Of a stretch of DNA of 64,000 nucleotides, positions 25,801 to 54,682 are shown one piece after another (the stretch's first letter is position 1; each line of letters opens with the position of its first letter). The position numbers were made by a program, and so were the translations under genes. This DNA comes from Apostichopus japonicus (taxonomy: Eukaryota; Echinodermata; Holothuroidea; Aspidochirotida; Stichopodidae), in contig NC_092568.1 in the NCBI RefSeq assembly GCF_037975245.1, forward strand, positions 21,726,501 to 21,790,500. The letters are read 5' to 3'. Under the pieces are notes generated by a model that saw nothing but the letters and a program-made list of their open reading frames with translations, was not told where the DNA came from and did no database searches.

Positions 25801-26304
25801 GTGTATTTTTTCAAGTGATATTATGTCATGAAACAGGTATTACAGAAATGTAAGCTATTTGTTAAGATGGACATGGTGCAGTGATGAAATGAGTGAAATA
25901 TTAGAAGTGAATATTAACCTAATCAATCATTTCTGCACTTTTCATTTTCTTCTTGAAATATACTCTTTTTTTTTAAATGAAAATGCTATTTCGTTCAGTG
26001 CCTGTGTCACTTATTCGAGCCCACCTAGGGATACTTGTGATATTTTTTATCAATTTGCAACCCTAAGATAAAACCAATTTTTTTTAGTCCTGTTTGACAG
26101 TCTATATTTATAATTTATCCTATAAGAAATACTTTAGAAAGATGCTGAGATCTCAAAACCAAACCCTGTATCAATCATCTGCTTCATCATCACAACTGAC
26201 TTTTCTTGACCTTGTAGGTGGAAGACTATGCTCAGAGGAAGAAAATGGCTGTCCCTGAGGTGGAGAGATGGATGGGTGCATCACTTGCCTACGAAACTAA
26301 CTGA
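1614..26304 (+). CDS. MTR: Methionine synthase, B12-dependent (5'-incomplete, 25 exons)
   Basis: Cytosolic 5-methyltetrahydrofolate-homocysteine methyltransferase: moves the methyl group of methyl-THF to homocysteine through cobalamin, making methionine. Coding exons: 1614-1813, 6204-6293, 6902-7064, 7769-7935, 8261-8456, 9642-9851, 10052-10164, 10877-11017, 11798-11983, 13202-13381, 14536-14652, 15314-15454, 15654-15743, 16643-16741, 17181-17354, 17911-18079, 18746-18948, 20540-20638, 21284-21359, 22148-22303, 22682-22878, 23645-23845, 24708-24809, 25210-25413, 26218-26304. They give 1252 residues, colinear with animal MTR (about 1265). Domains in order: homocysteine barrel (1-335), folate barrel (345-620), cobalamin cap (640-750), B12 Rossmann domain (755-880), AdoMet reactivation domain (900-1250). 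Zinc Cys 243, 306 and 307 and the cobalamin-ligand His 772 (DVHDIG) are intact. The first exon begins in mid-codon, so the start codon lies upstream, probably outside the window. No frameshift or stop was seen, so the gene looks functional. Confidence 0.97.
2033..2436. repeat. Diverged duplication flanking a GGGCC-rich block
   Basis: About 55 bp at 2039-2095 (…TACAGTTGTTGTTGTTGG… GGTACATGTAGGC) recurs at 2382-2436 (…TACAGTTTTTGGTTAATAGC… GGTACATGTGGGC). The block between carries repeated TTTGGG(C/A)C words on both strands. It may be a small unclassified transposon with direct terminal copies. The rest of this intron, up to 3222, shows nothing recognisable. Confidence 0.5.
4555..4923. mobile_element. 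hAT-like MITE nested inside the 3231-5260 element
   Basis: 369 bp with inverted ends CAAGGGCGTAGGAA / TTCCTACGCCACTG and exact 8-bp duplication ATAAAGTT (4547-4554 and 4924-4931). The interior is rich in G and C runs. Its perfect duplication inside the larger element gives the order of insertion: this one is younger. Confidence 0.9.
5135..5172. repeat. Perfect 38-bp palindrome
   Basis: The two 19-bp halves meet at TTCGCGAA (5150-5157) and are perfectly complementary, beginning GTTGTTTTTAGTGTG. It lies near the right end of the 3231-5260 transposon, next to a GC-rich stretch (4990-5130). Confidence 0.95.
5269..6203 (+). other. MTR intron remainder
   Basis: AT-rich intron sequence with a short C run and (TA)n tract at 5755-5790. 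No repeat or exon recognised. Confidence 0.6.
6204..6293 (+). CDS. MTR: MTR exon b, homocysteine domain
   Basis: Thirty codons (residues 67-96), [20 protein letters not shown] and onward, almost identical to animal MTR. Acceptor CAG at 6201-6203 and donor GTAAGC at 6294. The open frame extends on both sides into intron, but the family match stops at the splice sites. Confidence 0.95.
6902..7064 (+). CDS. MTR: MTR exon c, homocysteine domain
   Basis: Residues 97-150 plus one base of the next codon. It contains [18 protein letters not shown], a hallmark of the homocysteine barrel. Donor GTAAGA at 7065; the split Thr codon (A + CT) is completed by the next exon. Confidence 0.95.
7769..7935 (+). 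CDS. MTR: MTR exon d, homocysteine domain
   Basis: Residues 151-206: [20 protein letters not shown], then [10 protein letters not shown], a conserved barrel strand. Acceptor ACAG at 7765-7768, donor GTAAGT at 7936. Confidence 0.96.
8261..8456 (+). CDS. MTR: MTR exon e, first zinc-binding cysteine
   Basis: Residues 207-271. [18 protein letters not shown] is followed by GLNCALG, whose Cys (codon 8369-8371, visible residue 243) is the first of the three zinc ligands that activate homocysteine thiol. Ends YPNAG with a split Gly codon. Confidence 0.97.
9642..9851 (+). CDS. MTR: MTR exon f, zinc-binding Cys-Cys pair
   Basis: Residues 272-341. [17 protein letters not shown], then [14 protein letters not shown]; the Cys-Cys pair (codons 9743-9748) completes the zinc site with the cysteine in the previous exon. 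The end of the exon (HPGSMLLSG) links to the folate domain. Confidence 0.97.
10052..10164 (+). CDS. MTR: MTR exon g, start of folate-binding domain
   Basis: Residues 342-379: [20 protein letters not shown], then [25 protein letters not shown] is the pterin-binding signature shared with dihydropteroate synthase-like barrels. Donor GTGAGT at 10165. Confidence 0.97.
10306..10371. repeat. 33-bp exact tandem duplication
   Basis: Two adjacent identical 33-bp copies (10306-10338 and 10339-10371), each beginning ATATTTGGATCTTCTTG. It is an intron duplication young enough to show no differences. Confidence 0.95.
10655..10788. repeat. (TCC)n microsatellite, about 134 bp
   Basis: Roughly 44 uninterrupted TCC triplets in MTR intron g. 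The complementary strand is read as an artificial poly-glutamate frame. The pure repeat is likely length-polymorphic. Confidence 0.97.
10877..11017 (+). CDS. MTR: MTR exon h, folate-binding domain
   Basis: Residues 380-426: [28 protein letters not shown] and [23 protein letters not shown] is the second pterin-barrel strand. The exon starts 87 bp after the end of the long (TCC)n microsatellite. Confidence 0.96.
11400..11715 (+). mobile_element. tRNA-derived SINE
   Basis: An RNA polymerase III A box (TGGCCGAGTGG, 11410-11420) and B box (GGTTCGATACC, 11473-11483), 52 bp apart, give a Ser/Leu-type tRNA-like head. A non-tRNA body follows, and a GATCATGATGATCGTTATT tail like those of CR1/L2-mobilised SINEs. 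The acceptor stem does not pair properly, so it is not a working tRNA gene. End positions are approximate. Confidence 0.75.
11798..11983 (+). CDS. MTR: MTR exon i, folate-binding domain
   Basis: Residues 427-488: [35 protein letters not shown] and [13 protein letters not shown]. All are barrel strands strongly conserved in animal MTR. Acceptor TTTCAG, donor GTAAAG. Confidence 0.97.
12555..12680 (+). repeat. Interspersed repeat, copy 1 (CTAGCAGGATCT family)
   Basis: GAGGGCTTGACATTCAGATC, then CTAGCAGGATCT…, then GGCTAACTGAAAC…. It is clearly related to 14050-14170 and to each arm of the hairpin at 18543-18626. Family unknown to me. Confidence 0.6.
13202..13381 (+). CDS. MTR: MTR exon j, folate-binding domain
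   Basis: Residues 489-548: [20 protein letters not shown], then [22 protein letters not shown] and GMEEHN are conserved in the family. Donor GTAAGA at 13382. Confidence 0.97.
14050..14170 (+). repeat. Interspersed repeat, copy 2 (CTAGCAGGATCT family)
   Basis: GAGGACCTGATGTTTAGATT, then CTAGCAGGATCT, GGGCTGACTGAAA and ACAAATTAAGAAC, matching copy 1 for about 80 bp. Both sit in neighbouring MTR introns in the same direction. The rest of these two introns shows nothing further. Confidence 0.6.
14536..14652 (+). CDS. MTR: MTR exon k, folate-binding domain
   Basis: Residues 549-587, exactly 39 codons. [20 protein letters not shown] matches the family closely; the exon begins QSLYGC where vertebrates have ETLPGA. 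Donor GTGAGT at 14653. Confidence 0.96.
15314..15454 (+). CDS. MTR: MTR exon l, end of folate-binding domain
   Basis: Residues 588-634: [20 protein letters not shown], then [18 protein letters not shown]. The VNAG and PVYDDI motifs close the pterin barrel. The donor GTTTGT at 15455 is weak but keeps frame and family alignment. Confidence 0.96.
15654..15743 (+). CDS. MTR: MTR exon m, linker to cobalamin cap
   Basis: Residues 635-664, the less conserved linker ending RLSYSLVK (vertebrate RLEYALVK). Acceptor ATAG at 15650-15653; donor GTGTGA at 15744 is unusual but in phase. Confidence 0.92.
16643..16741 (+). CDS. MTR: MTR exon n, cobalamin cap
   Basis: Residues 665-697: [16 protein letters not shown], then [14 protein letters not shown]. 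This is the four-helix cap that covers the upper face of methylcobalamin. Acceptor ACAG, donor GTAATA. Confidence 0.96.
17181..17354 (+). CDS. MTR: MTR exon o, cobalamin cap
   Basis: Residues 698-755: [20 protein letters not shown], then [20 protein letters not shown]. The MFLPQV helix is a hallmark of the B12 cap. The last 20 residues ([13 protein letters not shown]) are a variable linker unlike the vertebrate one. Confidence 0.97.
17911..18079 (+). CDS. MTR: MTR exon p, cobalamin-ligand histidine
   Basis: Residues 756-811: [20 protein letters not shown], then [26 protein letters not shown] is the DxHxxG motif whose His (codon 17959-17961) is the lower axial cobalt ligand. Ends with a split Asp codon. 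Confidence 0.98.
18543..18626. repeat. 84-bp imperfect palindrome (CTAGCAGG family, inverted pair)
   Basis: Two ~41-bp arms beginning GTGGGCCTGACGTTTCAAAT and, on the other strand, GTGGGCCTGACATTTTGATC meet at TCTTCAGAGGCTCTGAAGA. Each arm is a copy of the family at 12555 and 14050. It could form a hairpin in the MTR pre-mRNA. Confidence 0.85.
18746..18948 (+). CDS. MTR: MTR exon q, cobalamin-binding domain
   Basis: Residues 812-879: [39 protein letters not shown] and [16 protein letters not shown] and GGATTS cradle the cobalamin nucleotide tail. Donor GTAGGA at 18949. Confidence 0.97.
18961..19260. repeat. Tandem duplication beside exon q
   Basis: 18961-19080 is repeated at 19090-19260: AGCAGCTG…, GACATTAAT…, GAATGTAATCCATAGATGGA, CATACTATCATTAC and AAAGTACCTAG occur in the same order in both. 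The second copy holds about 50 extra bases (19138-19183). The first begins 12 bp after the exon donor. The rest of this 1.6-kb intron (to 20539) shows only a G run at 20130-20141. Confidence 0.85.
20540..20638 (+). CDS. MTR: MTR exon r, linker to activation domain
   Basis: Residues 880-912, starting [16 protein letters not shown] and rich in Glu, Asp and Tyr, like the helical linker of animal MTR. Acceptor CTAG at 20536-20539, donor GTAAAA at 20639. Confidence 0.95.
21284..21359 (+). CDS. MTR: MTR exon s, activation domain start
   Basis: Residues 913-937, [20 protein letters not shown] and a few more. Short (76 bp) and moderately conserved (vertebrate RRYLPLSQARKSGFQMDW). Split codon with the next exon gives Pro-Val. 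Confidence 0.92.
22148..22303 (+). CDS. MTR: MTR exon t, AdoMet activation domain
   Basis: Residues 938-989: [20 protein letters not shown], then [20 protein letters not shown]. The DWxPFFxxWxLxGxYP motif is diagnostic of the reactivation domain, where AdoMet re-methylates oxidised cobalamin. Confidence 0.97.
22682..22878 (+). CDS. MTR: MTR exon u, AdoMet activation domain
   Basis: Residues 990-1055. [36 protein letters not shown] and FYGLRQQ align with animal MTR. The middle is slightly diverged (LYPACSV where vertebrates have FWPAQSI). Confidence 0.96.
23645..23845 (+). CDS. MTR: MTR exon v, AdoMet activation domain
   Basis: Residues 1056-1122: [20 protein letters not shown], then [15 protein letters not shown]. 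LSDFxAP and RDYxGxFAV are family motifs. Donor GTGAGT at 23846. Confidence 0.97.
24708..24809 (+). CDS. MTR: MTR exon w, AdoMet activation domain
   Basis: Residues 1123-1156: [20 protein letters not shown] and so on. AEELHERVR directly continues ADRLAE from the previous exon, as in all animal MTRs. Confidence 0.96.
25210..25413 (+). CDS. MTR: MTR exon x, AdoMet-binding loop
   Basis: Residues 1157-1224: [20 protein letters not shown], then [20 protein letters not shown]. The RPAPGYP loop contacts AdoMet. Acceptor ACAG, donor GTAAGT. Confidence 0.98.
25594..25767. repeat. Tandem duplication of about 83 bp
   Basis: 25594-25676 and 25684-25767 share GAGGATA(T/G)AGTTGTTTG, ATATATTCTCTGTCA, GGAGAATTTTGT(A/G)TCATCA and GAGGGGGA, in the same order. 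They lie in the last MTR intron; nothing else was seen there. Confidence 0.9.
26218..26304 (+). CDS. MTR: MTR last coding exon
   Basis: The final 28 residues, [20 protein letters not shown] and 8 more, then TGA at 26302-26304. VEDYAxRK and E-V-E-(K/R)-W match the family's C-terminus, and the length is normal. Confidence 0.97.
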   Translation: MEDYAQRKKMAVPEVERWMGASLAYETN

Positions 26305-26920
26305 AGCTAACGTATGTCAGTCTAATGGATGTTTACACTGCATAGATGTTGCAGGGTAACTCTCGCTCTAGGGTGACTCTCGCTGGGAAGAAATATCGCT
26401 GAAATGATCAATATTGAAAATTTAAAGCTTGTGCGAGATGTAACGTAAGAATCCCAGCACTTTTAGAGACGAGTTTTAACTTCACGGGTGGTGAAGGTCT
26501 CGTTTGTGCATACGCAATTAAAAATGGGTTGCCTTTTATGATACAGCTAGTCTGGATGTCAGCAAATTTGGATTATTTTTGCATAAAGGTTATTACAGGA
26601 TTGATTCCAGACAGATATATGCAGTGTTGGGCATGACTTAGTAGTCAAGAGTTCAATACTTTAAAATTGTCATATTAGCTGTCAAAAGATATTTCAAAAA
26701 GAAAATGATGAAATCTTTTCTGTAACATGTATAGTTTATTGTTAATGTTAATGTTTATGTGACCTGTGCTCTAATGTTTGCCAACATTTATTTAGTACAC
26801 TTTGGTTAGCTATGCTTGCTGGATGAAGATAAGAATGATATATGCATGTGGATTTCAGCTTGCTTTTAATATCTGATAAATATGTAAAATATAATAAAAA
26901 AGATCTTGTGACTATAAGTG
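26305..26920 (+). other. MTR: MTR 3' UTR with polyadenylation signal
   Basis: About 600 bp after the stop with no further open frame of note. AATAAA lies at 26893-26898 and is followed by a GT-containing stretch, so cleavage near 26915 is likely. The boundary is inferred. Confidence 0.6.
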
Positions 26921-27009
26921 CCAATATTTTTTTTCAAGAAATAAGAGATTCAGGAAATGATTACTTGATGGCACTCTCCAAATAGAAGAAATGGCTCTGT
27001 CAGTTATTT

Positions 27010-27540
27010 TATTCCTTGCCGGAGGCAAAAGTAATCTATGCGATGGCGATAGTGATGGCGTGCATGGATGTGAGTGTGTGTATGTATGTGACACTTGCTT
27101 GTAAACGAGGTAACTCAAAAAGTTAATGGTGGATTAACTACATACTTGTTATGTGGATCCGTCCTATTGAGTACAAGAAGCTCAATGGTCATTTTGGGGT
27201 CAACAGATGTCAAAGTGTGAAACTTTGTGAACACAATAACTCAAAAAGTACATCTTTGTTCAACTTCATACTTCGTGTGTAGATTTAGTTTGGTGAATGC
27301 AAGAATTCTATTGAAATTGGTAGAGGTCATATGAGGGCATTAAAGTCTGAAAACCTTTTAAACATGATAACTCCAATATTACAGCTACAACTAATCTGTG
27401 AATTCTTAATGTCTTCAATGAAACATACCTGGCATCCAGGTAATGATATCTGACTCTCAAGAGTTCAAACTCTTGCTTTAAAGGTGCAATGTGCACTTGA
27501 AAGGCACTTTAAAGGTGCACTTAAACCTCCTATCACTTTT
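27010..27540 (+). repeat. Modular repeat, ~128-bp units
   Basis: Three diverged units begin near 27090, 27222 and 27352. Each has GTAAACGAGGTAACTCAAAA-like (AACA(C/T)(A/G)ATAACTC) followed by AACTNCATACTTNG and a (A/G)GTCA(A/T)…GTC segment. The modules are not a protein frame. I recall similar arrays as dispersed repeats in marine invertebrate genomes, but cannot name the family. It starts about 100 bp after the MTR cleavage site. Confidence 0.6.
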
Positions 27541-30500
27541 CACCCTCTGAGCTTCAAGGGGTCAACAGGTTGTCTCAAATGGACATAAACTGGTTCAAGG
27601 GGTATAAAAGGTTATCTCAAATGGTGGAAAACTTGGCAGTTTTCTCACAAATATTTCACAGTGTATAATCAGTGTCATGTAACTCTCAACAATTACTTAA
27701 GGGATTTACTAGCTCAAAATTGTAAGATGTGTCTATATTTCACATAGGAAGACTGGTCTTTCTGGATCTTGAAACATTTTGGTTTAAAATTCTATACCGT
27801 AATATCCTTATTGGAAAGACATGGTTGATGCCCACAAGGGAATGCTACAAATCTTCTCTGGTTCTCAATTAATATTTGGAAAAATTTGAAACCCACTTGC
27901 TCTACAATCGTCAGATAGGTATTTTGAATTTTTAGCAAATTGTATGGCAAGGAATCACAATGCTAACTGGCTTTCTGATTCTCAGTGGGGTTAATATTCA
28001 ATTTACATGTACAAAGCCGTACATTTGGATGTCAATAATTGTTTACAAAGTCCTGACAGGATATTTTAGTGCAACTTAATTAACCTTGACCTGTGTGAAG
28101 TGGGTATACAGGCATTTTATTGCAAGAAATCTGGCTGAACTTGCTTCAAGTCTTATGAGCACTGCGGTGTTGTAATGTTAGCTTGGTATAACTCGTTTGT
28201 ATGTCACATTTAGGGGCATCTCAAGCAAGATATTCCTGGGCTTGTTTCCAAGTCTTCTGATGTTTAAAGCATCAATACAACCACTTTTGTGTTTTAAACA
28301 ATACAAAGTGACTTTCATTCATGACAATTTAGAAAACGTTCTTCTATTTATCTTCATGTTATTTTTCAGTCTTTTTTCTAGGTTTCATTCTGGAATCATG
28401 AACAGTACATGGCACAAACCTATTTTAATACAGACATTCTTCTCAATTCTCATTCTGTTCTTTATACTTCAATCAATCAATCAAAACTACATTGGAAGGT
28501 TCTTGCTCATTTTTATCATAGGTTAGACAGAATTGATACCATCCCAGCATTCCATTTCTTTTTTGCTTTTGGCCAATGACAGTTGCCTATAGTGCACTTC
28601 TTTATACTTTTAGGTATTATGTGAAAGCTTTTTGGACAGTGAAGATTGTAAAAGGATAGATTTCTAGGTTTTAGAATAATCTGTTATAAGGGAATAGGAA
28701 AAAGTGTTTGCACAAATTTTTGAAACTTTTTTTAAGAAATTGTTGAATTCATGTGATGATTTAATCAGTTTTATTTTTGTATCAATCGATAGATTAATGT
28801 ATTGTCATCATTAATCTTTATTTATGAAGTGACATATTGGTTCAAAATTTTCATCAAGAAAAAAATCTCAATTGTTTGTCTTTTTGAACCTTCTGTGAGA
28901 GCAAAGTGTCTCTACCATCCCTGCGCTTTCGTTACGCTGCCGAGACTACATGGCAGGTCCGACCTGTAGCCAGGCTTTTGGCCCGACGGTGGGGTGGAGG
29001 TGGGTGGTGAGGTGTGCCCTATGCAGACCACTGTGAATATCCCTCATATGCCCACCACCATGTGCAACAAAAACTCCACAAGTTACAGGTTACAATTATT
29101 GTATCCTTCCTAAAATACCGGTTCCTCCCTCGCCTTGTTCTGAGAAATCCTGGCTATGAGCCTGGGCCAGCTAAGTGTTTGACTGAACTCTTTGCTAGGA
29201 ACCTGGCAGAAAACTGAGGGAACAATTTCTGGTGTAACTTCTGGTGGGTTATAGAAATCAATTTGTCAAGGCTATCACGATAGTGATTGTTTAAAAGCTG
29301 TTTCAAGTTTGACTGCTATTAGCATAGTATAACAATGAGAGGCATACCCTGTGAAGGGTTGTGCATTTTTATCTGTACACCATTCTGTGTTTGCTTGATT
29401 GTTTGTTTATTCGTTTGAAATTATGATTTTAGTTTATTCGCCTTTTGTCTTGTCCCATGTTGTTGTTTATGAGTAATTCATAAGTGGATATTCTTCAAAG
29501 GTCAAAAAAAAAAATGGTCATTGGCAGAACTGAAATGTGATAATGGCATTACAATGATATATTTAATACCAGAGAGGTAGAAGTTATTCATGATTATTGA
29601 AAACAAAGAAAAGGAGATCAGTGTATTATTTTTTCACTTCAACATGGTTTTAAGTTAATTTTAATAGTTATTACCCTGAGATATGATATTGATACTGCTA
29701 GTGTAGTACATATGTGAACATTCATAAGAACATCAAAGTGAATGATTGAAAGTCTATTGGACTTTTCTGTGAGATGATGTGATGGCTGAATGAGCTTGTT
29801 TGTATTCAAGTATCTGCATTGAAGCAGACGCTGCAAATGATAAAATATATATAAATTATGCAAAAAGATCAATTTCTGCTTTTGTTCAACCTCATTTATT
29901 AATTCATATACATGATTTCTATTAACATGTTCAAAGACCGAAACACATTAGAAAAGCTATATGACATGCAGTAGTAGGAAGAAGAACATTCAAGAATTAT
30001 AAAACAGGTTTGACTTCTTGGGGAAACAAAATTAAAGTAAACTTTAATTATTAAGGATCCCTCATTAAGCAAATGAAATATAAGCTTTATACCTACTGTA
30101 TAAACCTACAGAATATATGGGGAGATTTTACTGATGGTTTGGTTAAGTTTTCAGTGCCTCTTTTTATGACTTCACTAGTGGGGAGGGAAGGGAACCCATG
30201 TGATAATATAGGATACAATATCCAGAGGGAGGTCCATGTGATTGTCAAATGTTCCTCATGGACTGGAAAAAGTTATCCTTTTACCCCGATTGAATTGGTT
30301 CGCAAACCCGGTTTGGATTGAAGCCAGTTAACTCCATTCTTGAAACCGTTGGGAACACCCTATACATCATTGTAGGAACATGGAAGCTCCCCTTCCCCAC
30401 CCTTCAAAATGGGGGGGTGTCAGGAGTAAGTTTCTGCCCCAACACTTTTGCAACTATTGTTGCACTATACGGCCGTGCACTGTGAGATGATTCAGCAGCT

Positions 30501-30632
30501 TTCCGGAAATCATGAAATAATATTTTCGTATTTTTTTTTCTCGTAATTTGACAAAACAAAATTGACATTCTGTCCTTAAAAATTAAAATTTTCTATGAAC
30601 ACCGAAATAGAAGGGAAAAAAGACTATTTAAT
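27541..30632. other. Intergenic DNA, no clear features
   Basis: AT-rich sequence between the two genes. Short open frames exist (e.g. 28197-28526) but have no family resemblance or codon bias. A GC-richer patch at 28920-29010 may be an old transposon end; I could not find its partner. Confidence 0.5.
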
Positions 30633-31197
30633 CATAGGCGTACGGGACCATTTCAGTTTGGGGGGGCAGAACTTTTTGTGCCCGAAAGTTCCCGTGACAC
30701 TATCTAAGCGGAGCGCCACCATCAGTTGGCGCGTAGCGTACAAGAAAATTTTTGGGCACACAATGCCTCTCAGATTGCCGGAAACGGCACTTCTGAGGCC
30801 TTGCAAGTTGCATCTAAACATTCAGTATTTTATAATCTCACGTTTTAGAAATTTACACGTCCCCAAAAATTTGGTAAATTAGAAGAAGAAAAAATGGTAA
30901 CATCACTTTGGAGGGGAAAAATGGGACAGTATATTTTTTAAGCTCCTATTTAGTTACCTAATTTATTATTTTAACACAGTATTCAGCTACCTCCAGAAAA
31001 AAACATACATTGTTCAACGACACGTAGGCGGGATAATGTCGCTGTGTCGGGTGAGACTGGAATTTGTCCCACAAAAACAAGTTTAGAATATAACAAAGAA
31101 TATGACAAACCTGTACTTCTAGGCTTGTAGGCACTCCCCCCCCCCCCCCACCATCCATGAAAAAGAAAATATACACTCATGTTGGGGATGTCCAGGT

Positions 31198-31870
31198 CAA
31201 GGGCGGCGGAAGCACTTTTAATCTGGGGGGGGGGCACCGACATCAAAAGGCACTTTGCAGAAATTCGATTGGACTGATGCAGCCTTACATTTAGTACCCT
31301 TTATAACTCTTATTGTATTATCTTATTTGTGTAATACAATAAGAGTTCACTTCATCACTTCATCAACCCCCCCCCCCTCCCCCAAAGGAAAATATGCATA
31401 CTAGCACTGCAATATCCAATGCGCAAATTGGGAAACAAGGAACAAGTTTTCTTTTGAGACAAAATGAGGTGAAATCATGTTAGTTGCTAATGTAGGAATC
31501 TTCCGAATTAGAGTTTTTTTTCTTGTTAATATCTTCACAATTTTTTTCCCATTCGAAATAGCTTCGAGTTTGACCCACAGAAATTCATTAAAAGTCATGG
31601 GCTTAGCCGGGATTTGCAAAGTTGTATGCACGACTATCTGAGCGGAGCGCCACCATCGGTTGGCGCGGAGCGTACTAGAAAATTTTTGGTTTTACAAACC
31701 CCTCAGATGGCCGGAAATGGCCCTTCCCGAGTGTTCATTCTGGTTCCCTGGCCTCTTGCTAACTTGAGGCACCTCAATTTTTATGTAGAACTTCTAGGCA
31801 CATTTTTAACCTGAGGAAAAGTGGAGGGGGGGGCACGTGCCCCCTGTGCCCCCCGGTTCCGCCGCCCTTG
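31198..31870. mobile_element. hAT-like MITE nested in the 30633-32296 element
   Basis: 673 bp with inverted ends CAAGGGCGGCGGAA / TTCCGCCGCCCTTG. Flanks GTCCAGGT (31190-31197) and GTCCAGAT (31871-31878) differ at one of 8 bases, which fits an aged duplication. Inside are a 16-bp perfect inverted repeat with an 11-nt loop (31305-31347) and the shared hairpin core (31632-31689). Confidence 0.85.
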
Positions 31871-32050
31871 GTCCAGATATACAATTGACTAGTTAGAAAA
31901 AAAAATTGATCGTGCAAAAAGCGTGGTAGCCCAGATGAACTGCGCTTACGGTGGTGTTACACGGAAATATTCGGGCATCATGATGCTAAATAAAGAAAAT
32001 CATGGAATTGTCGGGCAAAAATTTGAAAAAGATTCGGGCAAGCTACTGCA

Positions 32051-32089
<39 letters not shown>

Positions 32090-32091
<2 letters not shown>

Positions 32092-32241
32092 TTCCAGAGG
32101 ACAAGAAATTCGGGCAAAAGTCCTGAAAAATTCGGGCAGCCTAAGAGGAGAAAAAAAAGAAATATATATATATTTTTTTTCTCCTCTTAGGCTGCCCGAA
32201 TTTTTCAGGACTTTTGCCCGAATTTCTTGTCCTCTGGAAAT
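32090..32241. repeat. Long inverted repeat, ~66-bp arms
   Basis: Left arm from 32090 (ATTTCCAGAGGACAAGAAAT…) and right arm to 32241 are near-perfect reverse complements around an A/T-rich centre (32150-32175). A (TA)n microsatellite adjoins the left arm. The minus-strand frame across it is an artefact: it reads the same words twice. Confidence 0.93.
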
Positions 32242-32304
32242 TTGGGGGGGCAGTCTGCCCCCCTGCCCCCCCCCCCCCCCGCCTCGTACGCCTATGTATT
32301 TAAT

Positions 32305-33304
32305 AACAAACACAAGAAAACGAAATTTTATTCTGGAAATGTGTATACTGTTGATGAAGCAACGAAACTTGTCAACAGTTTGTTTAAACTTTTGGCATAA
32401 AGTAACCATCTTCAGAAAGTTCGAAATGGAAATTTTTATTTCAGGATAAAGGGTTAAGGAAAAATTCACCATCTGGCAAGTTTCACATAATATGAGGAAG
32501 CTTCTTAGAGAAAGGATAAATAGACAAATGTTCAATTGGCATACGTGATCTTATAGCCGGACTGACACACAAACCAGGTTGACTGATTATTTCCATGATC
32601 CGGAGAAAATCGATCGCGAAGCAGTGTAAACAGCATTTCAGTGATTCAACTGTATAACTAATTCTACCGTTTTTATTGTACGGAACAAGTACACTAAGGA
32701 AACACTTTTGGTTCACTGAATTCCCGCCTTTATGACAGTTAATTAATCCACTACTAACATGTTCAAACTTGAATTTAATGCATCAAGTCTCGATGGACAA
32801 ACAGGTATATTGCGCAATTATCTGTGACGTCATACCGAATGCACAGCACATGGCAACAAAAAATCAAATGGTCTTTTTTTGTGTGTCTTTAATTAGTTGT
32901 TCAGTTGTGCAATTGAACAATAGAGCAGAATATAAGAACTATTCTGCTCAATGAATTGAACCCGCCAATATGTGGATAGACCACCTAGAGCAGCGCTCAA
33001 ATTGAACGGCTTGTTCTCGTGAAGAATAACTTCAGTTAATCTTCCTTTTTTTTCTACGCTGGTTCCGTCGATTTTTACGGACACTGTCAGGCAAGCTTCT
33101 AAAACCATTTTAAAAAGTAGATGTCTTTCTTCATTTATGATGTATTGAACACACACATTTGTTCATTCATACTGACCGACCTTCCAAAGATTCTAGATAC
33201 ATTTGCTCTCAGAGGAGGATTTATCTTCTCCAAACTTACAGAATATTTTACACAATAGTTTATGGACAACATAATAGATGCAATTAATTTAGTATATCAC
33301 AATT
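32305..33304. other. Intergenic DNA upstream of PPP4R3
   Basis: No repeats with clear ends; a short inverted word pair (GAGCAGAATA…TATTCTGCTC) lies at 32923-32950. No exon seen. Confidence 0.5.
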
Positions 33305-33788
33305 ATAAATTCATTCATGAGGGATTTCGCCAGTGTCGTTTTCCAGTACCGCTCTTCCACTCATCCCCTCCCCCCCCCAACCCCCACCCCACCGTCGACG
33401 CTAACTCGTGACTTTTCTTGAAGCTAAGCACAGCGTTGCCTAATTTGTGGACTCATGTTGCTTCTCAACGCATTTCCCTTAGCCCGCAAAGATATCGGAA
33501 CTATAGATTTTATATACGAAATTTGCATTCTTGTGGTATCGAGAATGGTTATTTCGCAATAACTTTTCCGGCAGTCGTCAACTTGTGTCTTCAAATCTTG
33601 CGCCAGCCAGCTCAGTCCTGAATCCTACGATGGGAGACCCGTCACAGAGCACAAAGGTCACACACTTATAACGTTACTTTGCTAGCTGAACAAAATGGCG
33701 ATCGGCAGTACATTTTAAGGTTACCGAGAAACGGTGGATGCTTGTGAATATTTGTTTGTAGCATCTTACAATTATCTTGAAAGTTCAG
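33305..33788 (+). promoter_or_regulatory. PPP4R3: Probable PPP4R3 promoter and 5' UTR
   Basis: The 480 bp before the start codon hold a C-rich tract (33366-33393), raised CpG content (33390-33640) and AAAATGGCGATC at 33692-33703, like the YY1-type motif AAAATGGCG found around many TATA-less animal start sites. No TATA box was seen. The exact start site is unknown. Confidence 0.4.

Positions 33789-54682
<20,894 letters not shown>

Larger units (their letters stand above)
30633..32296. mobile_element. hAT-like non-autonomous transposon, 1664 bp
   Basis: The ends are a perfect 12-bp inverted repeat (CATAGGCGTACG / CGTACGCCTATG) flanked by an exact 8-bp duplication TATTTAAT (30625-30632 and 32297-32304). 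No transposase frame. It contains the hairpin core at 30698-30755, an inner transposon (31198-31870), a (TA)n tract (32053-32085) and a long inverted repeat (32090-32241). Left part has G runs and right part C runs. Confidence 0.92.

Noticed and set aside
28197-28526. Membrane-protein-like frame (109 codons)
   Set aside because: Hydrophobicity comes from T-rich DNA; no splice context, family motif or codon bias.
31978-32535. 185-codon minus-strand frame
   Set aside because: It reads through the hairpin at 32090-32241 and the (TA)n tract; the same words occur on both strands and there is no family match.
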